The position numbers and the translations under genes are program-made. 64,000 nucleotides of DNA from Chaenocephalus aceratus. Taxonomy: Eukaryota; Chordata; Actinopteri; Perciformes; Channichthyidae. The notes under the pieces were generated by a model that was not told the origin of the DNA, did no database searches, and worked only from the letters and a program-made list of their open reading frames with translations. The stretch covers positions 1,767,545-1,831,544 of the forward strand of contig CM043799.1 of assembly GCA_023974075.1 (NCBI GenBank), read 5' to 3'. Below, in pieces: positions 9,960 through 21,007 of the stretch (position 1 is its first letter; every line of letters begins with the position of its first letter).

Positions 9960-11050
9960 TGCCACATCCCCCACTGAAGTGTTACCTTGTTGAGCGAAAC
10001 AGATGACTCCAATCTAAATCAATCGTCCTTCCATCCATCTCTCCTGCATCCCCCTTTAAGTCTGCAGCCCTCCCATCTCACTAAGAAAGCCATTACTCTC
10101 CGCTCACGGTAACCCCGCGTGCGAGATGTACAATTAAAACCTTATTCCTGCTGAAGGAAATTAGATTTAATGAACGGCGGGCTGGGCAACAACAGATGGT
10201 TCGTCTTATTGGAGACACAAAGATAGACTGGGTGTTTGAACGCCTTCAGATCAAATGCCAGTGGTTATCAATTAGGAGTGGAGGTGCGCTCCTGACAACA
10301 TGAAGCAGAGCGGCCCCTCTGCCGCGGCCCTCACCTCACTGCTGGTAGAGATGTTAGCTCACTGTCGCCGGGAACACACGGAGCCTTTCCATATGTTTGT
10401 GTCACAAATACCGCACAGGCCCAGATGTTGCATAATGTCAAATGAGAAATTGTGGACTAAATAAAAATATGATGAAATGTACCATAATTTACACAAATCC
10501 ACCAGGTCCAGCTTATCTCACTCCAAAAATACAGAGCAAATGGAAGTTTCCCCTCATTCACTTAGTATCCTAAATGTATTCTTAATCATATAAAAATTAA
10601 GAAAATAGGAATAATTAAAAAATGCTACATTTTGAGTACTTTTGGGAGCGGCTACTTCCGTGCCGTCATTCTGCTTCAAAGAAAAAAGATAAATGATGAT
10701 GCCATTAAAAGTGAACTAATTAAGGAAGGCTTCTTTTAAGAACTCATTAACTGCAACCTCATTTACATAATGATGCATATTAATTAAGTTTTAATGAATC
10801 TGAATTTCCAGCAAGCCGCATTTCCTTGGCTGTGGAACAAATTGAACAAATTATTTAAAAGTGTTCTTGATTCTACTTTTCACACCAAAGGGGAGAGAGA
10901 ATGCAATCATTTGTAGAAAATCATATTTCCCCCCCCTCCCCAGCCTGCGCCCATCTGTTAATTATTTTTAAATGTAATCATTTACCCTTTTGTTTCACTC
11001 CCTTCCCAACCCAATCGGGAGGTAAGGGACTGGCTCTGAATTCTGAAGAG
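9960..11050. other. Candidate conserved noncoding block
   Basis: Unique-looking sequence without repeats or coding signal. It is rich in AT homeodomain-type sites (AACTAATTAAGG, TAATTAAGTTTTAATG) with balanced composition and no simple repeats, especially 10640-11000. This texture is typical of vertebrate conserved enhancers near developmental genes. It is an impression only, as no alignment could be made. Confidence 0.3.
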
Positions 11051-11647
11051 TGTGTGAACGTCTGAAATGTGTGATTACGAGGCAGATGAAAGATAGTGTT
11101 TCTGCTTGTTGTCATGTGGGATGTGGAGCGCTCCACTCTTCATTGGTCTGTCTGTGACTGATGTGTGTCCGTGTGTTTCCTGTCACCTGCACACATTCAG
11201 ACTGCCGACTTTACTGTGTGAAAGGTTTCCGCAAACGTAATGTCAAAGCATTAACAGAAGAAATGTCTTTAAGGAGAGGAGACATTATTTGGGGGGGTTG
11301 TAAAGAAAGCCATTATGATTCCAGCTGAAAAGAGTATAAGCTATTTTTTCCTTTCTGGATTATTAAACTCTTGGGAAGTTAAATCTGGAAAAGATAAGGT
11401 GTGGTAGTACATGACAAAGTAGAATAGTAGTAACATTCCCCCAATGACACCGGGGGTAGTAGAATCATGACAACATTAAAGAGGTACATATATTGGAAAA
11501 GGCCGGGGTATTAGAAATACTGAGGTCAGGACTTTGGAAAACTAGTAGACAAAGTAATATGTCACATTCTAATTTAAAGAGGCCCTATTCTGCTTTTTGT
11601 GGTGTTCCCTCTCCTATAGTGTGTTCTATATGTTTGTGTTCATGTAA

Positions 11648-12590
11648 AGGCCCTGACACAACAAGCCGATTTCGGCCGTCGATGAGCGTCCTGTCGCCCT
11701 TCTCAGATTGGTGTGTCTGGCACCGTCGTGTCTTTTCGGCCGTGCCGACACCTTCCGCTGTCGGCAAAATAAATCACTCTGATTGGCTGTTCAGCTTAGC
11801 GAATTAGTGCATGAGAAGTGAAACAGAAGTGAGGTACGCAAACAAACGATTAGGCACACACAGACGGCTATTATCTTTCATTTTCATCTCACCTGGACAG
11901 CAATAATTTATTTTACATCATGGCAATCTGGAATGAAGAAACCGAAGACCAACTCAGTTGCCACGTAATTTGCTGCCACACTTCCTGCATGAGGTGGACA
12001 ATAGCTTTTTCAAGTATTTAACGGACAGGACCCTGGAAAATGAAACCTCTAACAGACAGTTCAGTAATTTGTAACAATGTTACTACAGTTCTACATTTCA
12101 TAATAAATCACTTTTTACCACTACTGCAAAATACAACACTTTATTTCATACCTTCATACTACAGCCATTAGATAACACAACATTAGAATGAGGATAACAT
12201 TTGCTATACTACAATAAAAGTCAGAAGATGCAGATGTACATGATGATACATCATTTGCCTGTCAGTGTTATGATGTTGTATATTAATATAATCTTGGATT
12301 ATAATTACTGATGCATTGAATGTGGTAGCAGCAGTACTTTAAGGTTGCCAGCCACAATGCTTAAATAGTTTATTTCTGCTTCAGGGAGCTGAAGTTTGTG
12401 TGACGAATACACACTACCGCCGCCTGCTGGTAAGGAGAGTTATTGCCACCCACGCATGCGCAGTGCGCACGTGCTACTTGGCCTTCGGCTGAAGTCTTTG
12501 CGGTGTGTTCCAGTGCGACTTTTTGGCTAAGACGTGAGGCGACACAACAGCCGGGTGTCCATCGCGACGTGTTCTTTGGTGTCAGGGCCT
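11648..12590. mobile_element. PIF/Harbinger-like element with TAA target duplication
   Basis: The termini are AGGCCCTGACAC (11648) and its complement GTGTCAGGGCCT (ending 12590), flanked on both sides by TAA (11645-11647 and 12591-12593). Removing the element and one TAA rejoins the host MITE. Three-base TWA duplications are characteristic of PIF/Harbinger. At 943 bp it is too small to encode the transposase. Confidence 0.8.
11920..12021 (+). pseudogene. Remnant of Harbinger Myb/SANT-like protein start
   Basis: A 33-codon frame begins MAIWNEETEDQLSCHV, then stops at TAA 12019-12021. The W-x-E-E-x-x-x-x-L pattern recalls the beginning of the Myb/SANT-like DNA-binding protein that Harbinger elements carry beside the transposase. 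The position inside the Harbinger-like element supports this reading. Only the first part of the domain survives. Confidence 0.45.
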
Positions 12591-12910
12591 TAAAGGGTCT
12601 GCATAGGCTAAAATCCCTGTGTTCCCCCTCTCCACCTGAAATGCCTCCATTGGACTCCTTTATTTACTTCGGAATATAGTGACATCACCATGGAACACTT
12701 ATATTGGCTACCACTCCAACACATTGTACGTGATAGGCTAAGGAACGAGACATATCTAAGTGGTTGACCAATCACAACAGAGCCGGCCAGAAAACCAATC
12801 AGAGCAGACTGGGCTCTGGTTTCAGACAGAGGGGGGAAAGAGGTGCTGCAGCACAGGCAGTATGAGAAAATAAAGAGCTTTTTGAACAATAAAGCATGGA
12901 GACATGTCCC

Positions 12911-13323
12911 AGTAGAGACACTACATACTGATATACACCTGAACATCAACAGGAGAGGACTCTTTAAAGTAGAGACACTACATACTGATATACACCTGAA
13001 CATCAACAGGAGAGGACTCTTTAAAGTAGAGACACCACATACTGATATACACCTGAACATCAGCAGGAAAGGACTCTTTAAAGTAGAGACACTACATACT
13101 GATATACACCTGAACATCAACAGGAGAGGACTCTTTAAAGTAGAGACACCACATACTGATATACACCTGAACATCAACAGGAGAGGACTCTTTAAAGTAG
13201 AGACACTACATACTGATATACACCTGAACATCAACAGGAGAGGACTCTTTAAAGTAGAGACACCACATACTGATATACACCTGAACATCAACAGGAGAGG
13301 ACTCTTTAAAGTAGAGACACTAC

Positions 13324-13324
<1 letters not shown>
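12911..13324. repeat. 57-bp minisatellite, seven copies plus a partial
   Basis: Units start at 12911, 12968, 13025, 13082, 13139, 13196, 13253 and 13310 (partial), each beginning AGTAGAGACACYACATACTG. Because 57 is divisible by three and the unit lacks stops, long ORFs appear on both strands (181 and 227 codons). They are not genes. From the second copy on, the variant base alternates T/C. Confidence 0.95.

Positions 13325-13384
<60 letters not shown>
13325..13384. repeat. (AAT)n LINE tail microsatellite
   Basis: About 20 AAT units. On the minus strand this is the (ATT)n tail of the adjacent L2-like LINE. Confidence 0.92.
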
Positions 13385-13385
<1 letters not shown>

Positions 13386-13541
13386 TAGGTCTCAGACCCT
13401 AATAAAAGGAATTTATAAAGCGCCTTTCACGGGACCCAAGGTCGCTGTACAAGGTGGACAGACAAAACAAAACAGACAATGAGGAGCGAACAAAACAAAA
13501 CAAAAAAAATAAAGTAAGGAAGCCGGGGGACCAGGAAAGGA

Positions 13542-14885
13542 CTAGGGTCCGAAGGCCATGGTGAACAGGTGCGTTTTCAGTGAGGATTTGAAGATGTCCA
13601 GTGAGGCAGCGTTCCGGATCTCGGCAGGAAGTGCATTCCAGAGGGTGGGGGCCGCAACACTGAACGCCCTGTCACCCACAGTACGAAGGCGAGAGCGGGA
13701 GATGGAGAGCAGGCCCGTGTCTGAGAACCGCAGACTCCGAGAGGGGGTGTAGGGATGTAGGAGGTCTGTTAAGTACTGGGGGGCGAGGGTATGGAGGGAC
13801 TTGTACGTGAGGAGGAGTGTTTTATAGTAAATACGGGACTTGACGGGCAGCCAGTGGAGGTGGATGAGGGTGGGGGTGATATGTTGCCATGGCTTAGTGC
13901 GGGTGAGAAGCCTGGCGGCAGAGTTCTGGACATATTGGAGCCTGGCCAGGGTTTTGCTGGGAACCCCGGACAGGACTCCATTGCAGTAGTCCAGACGGGA
14001 TGTGATGAAGGCGTGTATGAGTGTTTCTGCCACAGAGTCAGAGAGTGAGGGGCAGAGTCTGGAAATGTTTTTGAGACGGTAGAAGGCGGATTTGGTCATG
14101 GTTTTGATATGCGCCTGGAAAGAGAGGGTGGAGTCCAGGATGACTCCCAGGTTGCGGACTTCAGTGGACGGGGAGATGGAGCAGCCGTCAATGGTGAGAA
14201 GCAGGTCACCAACCTTCTGGAGCTGTGCCTTGGGAGCCACAATGATGAGCTTAGTTTTGTTGCTGTTTATTTTTAGCAGCTTTGATGACATCCAGGTTTT
14301 GATGTCCTGTCTGCAGTTGACAAGGGAAAGAGGTGGGAGCTGTGTGGACGGTTTGTTGCAGAAATAGAGCTGTGTGTCATCGGCATAAGAGTGAAAGCTG
14401 AGACCATGTTGGCGGACCAAGTGGGAGCATGTAGATGGTGAATAGGAGGGGTCCAAGCACGGAGCTTTGAGGTACACCTTGGTTGACTGGGGCCGGAGGG
14501 GAGCTGCAGTCACTGATGGTAACGAAGTGAGTCCTGTTCGAGAGGTAGGACTCGAACCAGGCAAGAGCTGTGTGACTGAGGCCAAGGTAGTCTGACAGGC
14601 AGCTGAGGAGGATGCTATGGGATATTGTGTCAAAGGCTGCGGAGAGGTCCAGGAGGATGAGAATACTGATGAGGCCAGAATCAGATGCGATGACGAGGTT
14701 GTTAGTGTCTCAGTACTGTGATGGGGTCTGAAGACAGACTGGAGGGGTTCGTAGAGCTCATGAAATGACATGTGGTGTTGCAGTTGTGCGGCAACTGCTC
14801 TTTCCAAGATCTTGCTCAGGAATGGGAGGTTTGAGATTGGCCGGTGGTTGTTGAGGTCCTCCGGGACTGTGATTGTGCGTTGATC
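13542..14885 (-). pseudogene. L2-like LINE reverse transcriptase with frameshifts
   Basis: The open frame of 475 codons looks intact but changes frame twice. The N-terminal part reads [17 protein letters not shown] and HHSTET. The next ~90 codons are out of frame; in another frame the same bases give [17 protein letters not shown] and [15 protein letters not shown], where the usual VPQG is VPQS. Correct sense then resumes at [13 protein letters not shown] with the YADD box, and the C-terminal domain (SRLDYCNGVLSGVPSK, HWLPVKSRIYYK, APTLWNALPAEIRNAAS) is complete to the stop at 13542. So there are two indels around the palm, one near 14720 and one near 14420. Confidence 0.85.
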
Positions 14886-15679
14886 TGTTGGTAATGCCTC
14901 GGGGTTCCGGTGGGCATGTAAACAAATGCATAATGCTGCGCTATACTTTGCGGCCTCACCCGGTTGCATCGCGACGCTTATTGTTTAGGTGTCTTTTAAT
15001 AAGCAGGTAGTCATATCATTAGCTAGAACTAGCTGGATCTGATTGATATGGACTTAAACGCGAATGAAGTCTAATCTGACGGGAGAGAGAGATCAGCTGC
15101 TGCTGACGAGTCGACACGCAGCTCTGCATGATCACCTGCAGCGGTGAGCGGAACAAATCACACACTTCAGGTTAGAATATCACACGTAGCTATTTTAATT
15201 ACCTCTCAAACTACCTAAACTAGTTATAGATATGTTTAGTTTTACTGTCAGGTCACTCTGATCCGCGAGCTGCATGATACTGACGTATCCGTTTATTATT
15301 CCCGTGTTATTATAAGTTACTGTTCACTTTTGAATAGTTAATCTACTATAATTAGTTTGTTTAATATCGAATCATATCAATTTGTTTTAAAGCTCAATAA
15401 ATAACAAAGAAGACCTTTGACCGGCACTTTTCAAATTTTGTCCGGAAGATTTAAACTTTAACGGGAACTCTGGAGCAGACAGAGGTGAGCAGCTCAGCAA
15501 ACTCAGACATGAAGGTGGTGGAGGCTTTGGGGGGGGGGGGCGGTATATGAGGACAACCTGTAGCTGTGATGATCCGGCCAATGAAAAGGCAATACACTCA
15601 AAAGAGGTTGTATTTACAACAGGGAGTTGTTTTATCGGGATTTCTGTTCTGTGGAGAACAGCCAGCCCACCACCCCGAC
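14886..15679. other. Unassigned, probably repeat-derived
   Basis: No gene is seen. The stretch around 15410-15480 (GACCGGCACTTTTC, AACGGGAACTCTGGA) looks like a dispersed fish repeat, but I cannot name the family. A G-run interrupts at 15530-15541. Confidence 0.4.
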
Positions 15680-16020
15680 CAGGGCTGGACTGGCCATCTG
15701 GCATACCGGGCATTTTCCCGGTGGGCCGACGTGCCTTTTGGGCCGACACGTCATTTTTTTTTTTTTCTGAAGTCCCGGCCCATAACACGGGTAGATTGGC
15801 CCTCTGTTTAAATGTTTTTAGTAATTGACACTGGGCCGGCCCAATCAAATCTTTAATCACCTCCCCCTTTGGGCCGCTCGGTGTGGATCATTAAATCACG
15901 CCCCCAGGAGGTGAGCCGGCCGTTGAAGCCAAACTGCCTTTTTTTTTTCGAAAAAAAAGTTTGAGTTAGAAGAAAGCGAAGGCCAAGACGAAGGCCAAGC
16001 GAAAAGGGGGAGCAGACAAA

Positions 16021-16191
16021 TTGCGGGCAAGAAAAAAGCAGGCCCTTCGTGCTGATGCTGCCGCTTGTGTCAAAATATCCGACATGTTTAGTACAGGTGC
16101 AGGTGCAGCACCCGTGGCCGATATTGGTGGTGAGGAAGATGATGAGAGGGAGAGAGATCAGCGTGAGTGGGTAGAGGGAGGAGAACTGGCG
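16021..16191 (+). pseudogene. hAT transposase exon 1 (basic N-terminus)
   Basis: An open frame reads RARKKQALRADAAACVKISD, then an acidic stretch (GGEEDDERERDQ). This is the usual N-terminal leader of ZMYM1-like hAT transposases. The frame runs to GGCG followed by GTAAGC at 16192, a good splice donor. Upstream in-frame Lys/Arg-rich sequence from about 15960 may belong to the same exon. Exon 2 begins after an acceptor at 16725. Confidence 0.55.
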
Positions 16192-16725
16192 GTAAGCAGA
16201 AGCTAAGAAAATTAGGAAAAGATTATTATTAAGGTTATGATACTCTGTAGTTCTGGAACCCATTAATATTCCCTTGATGAAGCACTAATAAGACAAATAT
16301 TATAAGAGAAACATTTGTTAGCCTACAAGCTAGTAAGCTGGCTTTTTTAGGTTTTCCCTGGCAAGTTAAAATATAGCTTAATGGGACTCTGATACGTTGT
16401 CTCATTGAAAGAATGTCATTATTTTGTTAACCACCATTCATGAACAATTACTGTCAGCTGGCAGCTTGTTTTGTTTCGTTTATTTACTTATTTGGTTATA
16501 AGGGCAACAGTGGTCTTTTGGGACCTGACATTTTTTTTTATAGTCAGCATTTGTGGTAGTTTTGATTGACAATATATAGAATGCATAATATAGAAATAGA
16601 TACAAAATGGAGGCACACATGTAGTTTTCACCATTAACTGTGTGGTATTGTTATGTCAATGCCTATTTGTATGGACCTCTATCAGGGAATCCATTCATTC
16701 TGTATCATTGTGTTGAGTCAGCCAG

Positions 16726-17990
16726 GTAGCATCCCCAGAGGAGGAGAGTGTCAGCGAGAGTGAGGAGAGCAAAGAGCAGGAGGACATAGATTACTTTGCC
16801 CGCCCCGAGCCATCTATGTTACAGATGTTTTTAGAACAGCACCCACAACAACATACCAGAAATCCAGTTGTGCAGAAGGTATTCACCTGTAAAGATGGCA
16901 CCAGCAGGAAGTGGCGTCATATTGCAAGGGACGGCATATGTTGTTTTGTTTTGTATGTCTGGCATTTGGGAAGAGGACTGACACTGGCACATTTATAACT
17001 GGAATGTCAGATTGGAGGCACGCACACCAGCGTACAGAGGAGCACGGAAAGAGCATTACACATTCAACCTGTGCTGAAGCTTTTGTCTTACGGTGCTCTA
17101 AAGCAGACATGGAAAGCATGTTTGCTGGCAGTCAGATGTCTGCTCATAGGGAACAAGTCCGAAAGAGACGTCAGGTTTTGGAGCGTGTGGTGGATGTGGT
17201 GAAAGTGCAGGCAGGTGGAGAATGAGGGAGCATATATGCTAGCTGACAACTCCGTGGACCACGGTAACTTTTTGGAGCTCATCCTTTTATTAGGAAAGTA
17301 TGATGTCTGCTTAAAAGAGCATCTGGATGATTGCGTAGAGAAGAGCAAGAAATTGCACTAATCCAGTGGAACAAAAGGTAGAGGGTCTCTCATCACCCTA
17401 CTCTCCAAAACTACTGTTAACTCTATAATAGAAACTGTTGGTAGTCTAATCAAAGAAAGTATCTCCAGTGATGTCCAGAAGGCCGGAATGTTTTCTGTTC
17501 AGCTGGACACAACACAAGACATAACTTCTCAGGATCAGTGTTCAGTAATCTTAAGATATGTCAATGAGACTGTGCAAGAGAGGCTTGTGGCTTTAGTGAA
17601 GTGCCATGCATCCACCGGACAATACTTTGTGAACTTGCTCTCAGAGGTCTTAGAGCATCTGAAACTGGACAAGGGCATGTGTATAGGTAATGCAACAGAT
17701 GGAGCATCCAATATACAAGGCCGGTACAAAGGATTTTCTGCACTGATGACCTCCCAGTCACCCACTCATGTATATATGTGGTGCTATGCTCATGTTCTTA
17801 ATCTTGTCCTGGCTGAAACTACCCAAACTGTCATCGAATGTGGAACACTTTTCAACCTAATCAATGACATAGCAGTGTTTATCAGGGAGTCATATCAGAG
17901 GGTCAATCTGTGGGAGAAACAAGCCCAAGAAAAGATGCCGTCGACTCATCTTGTAGACTCATCTGGTCCTATCTCTATTATGTTGTCATA
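16726..17990 (+). pseudogene. hAT transposase exon 2: TTF finger and catalytic core, disrupted
   Basis: After CAGCCAG at 16719-16725 the frame reads SPEEESVSESEESKEQEDID, then a TTF-type zinc finger (RKWRHIARDGICCFV, then CLAFGKRTD and ITGMSDWRHAHQRTEEHGKS after a frameshift near 16950). A second shift and stops follow near 17220-17360. The core resumes at 17488 with FSVQLDTTQDITSQDQCSVI, CIGNATDGASNIQGRYKGFS and HVYMWCYAHVLNLVL, which hold the DDE-region motifs of the family. The frame stops at 17988-17990, before the helical insertion and C-terminal dimerisation domain. It cannot encode an active transposase. Confidence 0.82.
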
Positions 17991-18175
17991 GAAAGGGGAG
18001 ACAGGGCACTATAGCCCCCCCCCCCTAAATTCACTAGAAGTCATCATTTAAGGGGTTATTTTTAAAACTTTTCTTCTGGGGGGGGGGGGGGTCATACCCC
18101 TCAAAGCAGTTGAGAATGGCCGATTTGTCAGTGAGGGTTTGCGAGTCTTTAACAATGCAGGCTGGTAATTCATTT

Positions 18176-18970
18176 TTAGTTTCTGTTCCAAATGAGTTTT
18201 TTTATTACCTTCCAAAATGTCCTTGGATCATTTAAGTTACTAGTAGTATTAGAAATGTAGTACTCAGATTTAGCCTTTTTAACTAGGAAGGTGAATTGAT
18301 TTCGGAGCTGTCTAAAAACAATCCAGTCCACTTGGGATTTCGATTTTCTGGCCCTTGACCAGGCAATATCCCTTTCTTTTAGAATGCTGGCCAGTTGAGG
18401 ACTAAACCAGGGATTGTTTAGCCATTTCACCCTACATTTGCGGAGAGGAGCATGTTTGTTTATAATTCTAGTAAAAGCCTCATGAAAATAATTCCATGCC
18501 AGTTCAACATCACTAATGAGAGAGATCTTGTTCCAATCAAAATCCCACAGGTCATGAAAAAATGCTTGCTCGCAAAAATGTTTAAAGTCACGTTTCAAAA
18601 CTATTTGTGGTCTTGTTTTTGGAAGCTTAGCTTGCCTGATTATAGCGCAATGGTCACTCATATCATTTACAAACATACCAATATCCAAAAAGTTATGAGG
18701 CGCATTTGTTAAAAATAAGTCGATGAGAGACGATTTATCTTGGTGTTTAAGATTAGGACGAGTTGGGCCATTGATAAGTTGCGTAAGATTAAAAGAGTCA
18801 CAGGTTGATTTAAAACTATCGGAGACAGAGGACAACCAGTCCCAATTAAAGTCTCCAGCAATTAAAATCTCATTAAAATCCAAGGAAGATAACTGATGAC
18901 TCAATGAGGATAAAGCCTCAATGCTTGCTGAAGGGGGTCTATAGCACCCTACAACAGTGATGAACTGACC
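18176..18970 (-). pseudogene. LINE endonuclease (APE) C-terminal half and linker
   Basis: Minus-strand sequence reads VVGCYRPPSASIEAL, LIAGDFNWDWLSS (catalytic GDFN), LIDLFLTNAP and DMSDHCAI (catalytic SDH), then a basic linker with KWLNNPWFSP and ILKERDIAWSRARKSKS, ending at NDPRTFWKVIKKL. These are motifs 5-9 of an APE-type endonuclease from a non-LTR retrotransposon. The apparent start codon is not ATG, and the frame continues upstream to about 18965, where a stop and the foldback-element sequence begin. The RT that should follow below 18176 is absent. It is a fragment; its LINE clade is not determined. Confidence 0.82.
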
Positions 18971-18975
18971 CTACG

Positions 18976-19065
18976 CACGAAAAAAAGGGGCAAATCGTGT
19001 TGGTGAACACGAATCAATAGATTAAAAATCGTGTTGGTGAACACGAAATGCCGTGAGACTGGGTT
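18976..19065 (-). mobile_element. Solo end of the 22045-24029 foldback element
   Basis: These 90 bp (CACGAAAAAAAGGGGCAAAT to GCCGTGAGACTGGGTT) are nearly identical to the right end of the foldback element at 23938-24029, including the internal second copy of GTGTTGGTGAACACGAA. It lies directly against the LINE endonuclease fragment. Confidence 0.85.
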
Positions 19066-19239
19066 GTTATAGATGTTCGCTTAGGGCGCCAGATCTGTGG
19101 AGGCGCTGCGCTGACAGCTCTCGGAGGGAAAACAAATGTTTTGACCGTTGGTGCTCATCCTAATTTTCGGCCTTGATGTAACAACATTCATAATTAAGTA
19201 AATGTAACACCCTTTTTCATCCAGGTTACACTTTTCATT

Positions 19240-20074
19240 CGCCCTGTACGATGGGCGCTGCAAGTGATGAAAATGGGGGATGTTGGCTTATCTGGCACCC
19301 GCAGCTCACAGCCAAAGTGCGAGTGAGCGAGGGAGAAAGGGAGGGCGCTGTTGTTATTAGCATCTGGTGCTAGCTGCTCTAACGGAAGAAGAAGAGTGTT
19401 TCTACAATGATGTGGAGGGAGAGTCCTCTCCTGTCAGACTGAGGCTGATAACTTCAGCTCAGTGAGGTAAGGGACTCTGAGTGTTTAGATAGTTCACTTT
19501 AGTCTAAGTTATCTCAGTGGGTCTCAAACGGTTTGATCACAATTTATGTAAACACATATTTCCAAGGCTCTCCTTTATAATTATTGGGATAAAACAGGTT
19601 TGAAATCATTCCAATGTATACTATAGGACAGTAAACCAGACATATCGTTTTAAACTGGAGAGATAAAAACATATGCATAAATAAAATAGTAAAATAAGAT
19701 ATGAATGAACAACAAACATAAAATACGTTACATGTATTTGTTATTTGTTATTGGTTATGCTCACATACTTATTTAATTATTCAAATGTAAACCGATCTTT
19801 TTCACATGGGTGTTTATGTACCCCCTAGATCTAGTCTCTAGTAATTCTGCTTAAAGTGCACCAGATTGAAGCATTTTGCTTTAAAATGTTCAAACATGTC
19901 TTCCCGGTATGCCTGAGAAGGCAGATATGCTTGTTTTTCTCAACAAGAACTTAATCATTTTTTTTACCCTGCCCCTCAAAGAATCGGAATTGAGAACCGT
20001 TAAGAACCGGAATCGAAAAGTAGAATCGGAATCGGAATCAGAATCGTGGAAATTCAAACGATACCCAACCCTAG
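19240..20074. mobile_element. hAT-like noncoding element, copy 1 of a dispersed family
   Basis: The part 19590-19910 matches 55525-55820 (AAATCATTCCAATGTRTA, ATATGCATAAATAAA, TTTGTTATTGGTTRTG, AAAGTGCACCAGATTGA). The right end holds repeated GAATCGGAATC motifs and finishes CGATACCCAACCCTAG at 20059-20074, a typical fish hAT end. The left part has a GGTAAGGG splice-donor-like site at 19466. No coding sequence is recognised. Confidence 0.6.
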
Positions 20075-20380
20075 TCAACACACACATGTTGCACACAGAA
20101 TTAGTGTGCATCGTATTTAGAAAAATAAAACCATGAAAGCCAAAGGAAGAAAACCAGTGAATAGGAACTTCCATATCCATGTTAAGAGTGTGTGACAGTG
20201 GGTTTGTTTCCACTTGCATGATGTAATGTAATTAGGCTCTAAAGGTTTTCCTCCTGAACTCGCAGCAGAAACAGGAGTCATCCAGCGACCTGTTTATGGG
20301 TTTCATGTAAATGGATGTGAATAGATGGAAAGGAGCCCTGCAGCGTGCAGCTCTGATGGAGATGATCCACACACTCAATG

Positions 20381-20384
<4 letters not shown>

Positions 20385-20459
<75 letters not shown>
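20385..20459. repeat. (GT)n microsatellite
   Basis: About 37 GT units without interruption. Confidence 0.97.
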
Positions 20460-20460
<1 letters not shown>

Positions 20461-20584
20461 CCAGCACTGTTAAGACTTATATGTGTATCCACATTAGCAT
20501 AGATGTCCGTTTAGCGTGCGACACTTGATCTCTCTTTCCTCTGGAGCTCGGCGGACAGACGTGAGCAGAGGTGACATGCTGCCC

Positions 20585-20585
<1 letters not shown>

Positions 20586-20634
<49 letters not shown>

Positions 20635-20669
20635 GAGAGAGGAGAGGAGAGGAGAGAGAGAGAGGAGAG

Positions 20670-20705
<36 letters not shown>

Positions 20706-20741
20706 GAGAGAGAGAGGAGGAGAGAGAGAGAGAGAGAGAGA
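20586..20741. repeat. Purine tract (GA)n/(GGA)n
   Basis: 156 bp made only of G and A, mostly GA with GGA interruptions. Such mirror-type polypurine tracts can form triplex DNA. Translated frames are low-complexity artefacts. Confidence 0.95.
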
Positions 20742-20884
20742 CATTGAAAACACAGAGACAAGAGAGGAGGAAGAGGTGAAGCCTGTACCAGACCCCACCA
20801 TCTCCCCACCCCACGGCCCAGGTGATGAAACAGACAGGCCTGCAACTAGGAGAGGCAGCAATTAAGATGCTGGAGGGGAGAGGG

Positions 20885-21007
<123 letters not shown>

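Larger units (their letters stand above)
11578..13324. mobile_element. Non-autonomous DNA element (MITE) with later insertions
   Basis: The left end TTTAAAGAGGCCCTATTCTG matches a common teleost MITE. Its body is split. It runs 11578-11647, is interrupted by a Harbinger-like element, and resumes at 12591 (AGGGTCTGCATAGGCTAAAA) to the 57-bp minisatellite at 12911-13324. The expected right terminal repeat is not found, probably because the LINE at 13325-14880 inserted into or replaced it. Confidence 0.65.
13325..14885 (-). mobile_element. L2-like LINE, minus strand, 5'-truncated
   Basis: Reading on the minus strand, RT sequence (about 14880 to 13542) is followed by a short 3' UTR ending GGCGCTTTATAAATTCC and an (ATT)n tail, which appears on the plus strand as (AAT)n at 13325-13384. 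The protein begins within [19 protein letters not shown], so the 5' part is missing. The tail lies directly against the 57-bp minisatellite, which marks the insertion point. Confidence 0.85.
15680..18110 (+). mobile_element. hAT transposon (ZMYM1/DUF4371-like), decayed
   Basis: A CAGGGCTGGACTGGCC terminus at 15680 is typical of a fish hAT end and is followed by a two-exon transposase pseudogene (16021-17990). I do not find the complementary right end, so the boundary near 18110 is approximate; homology fades after the G-run at 18079-18090. Confidence 0.7.

Noticed and set aside
12608..13388. 181- and 227-codon ORFs on opposite strands
   Set aside because: Both are translations of the 57-bp minisatellite and the (AAT)n tail.
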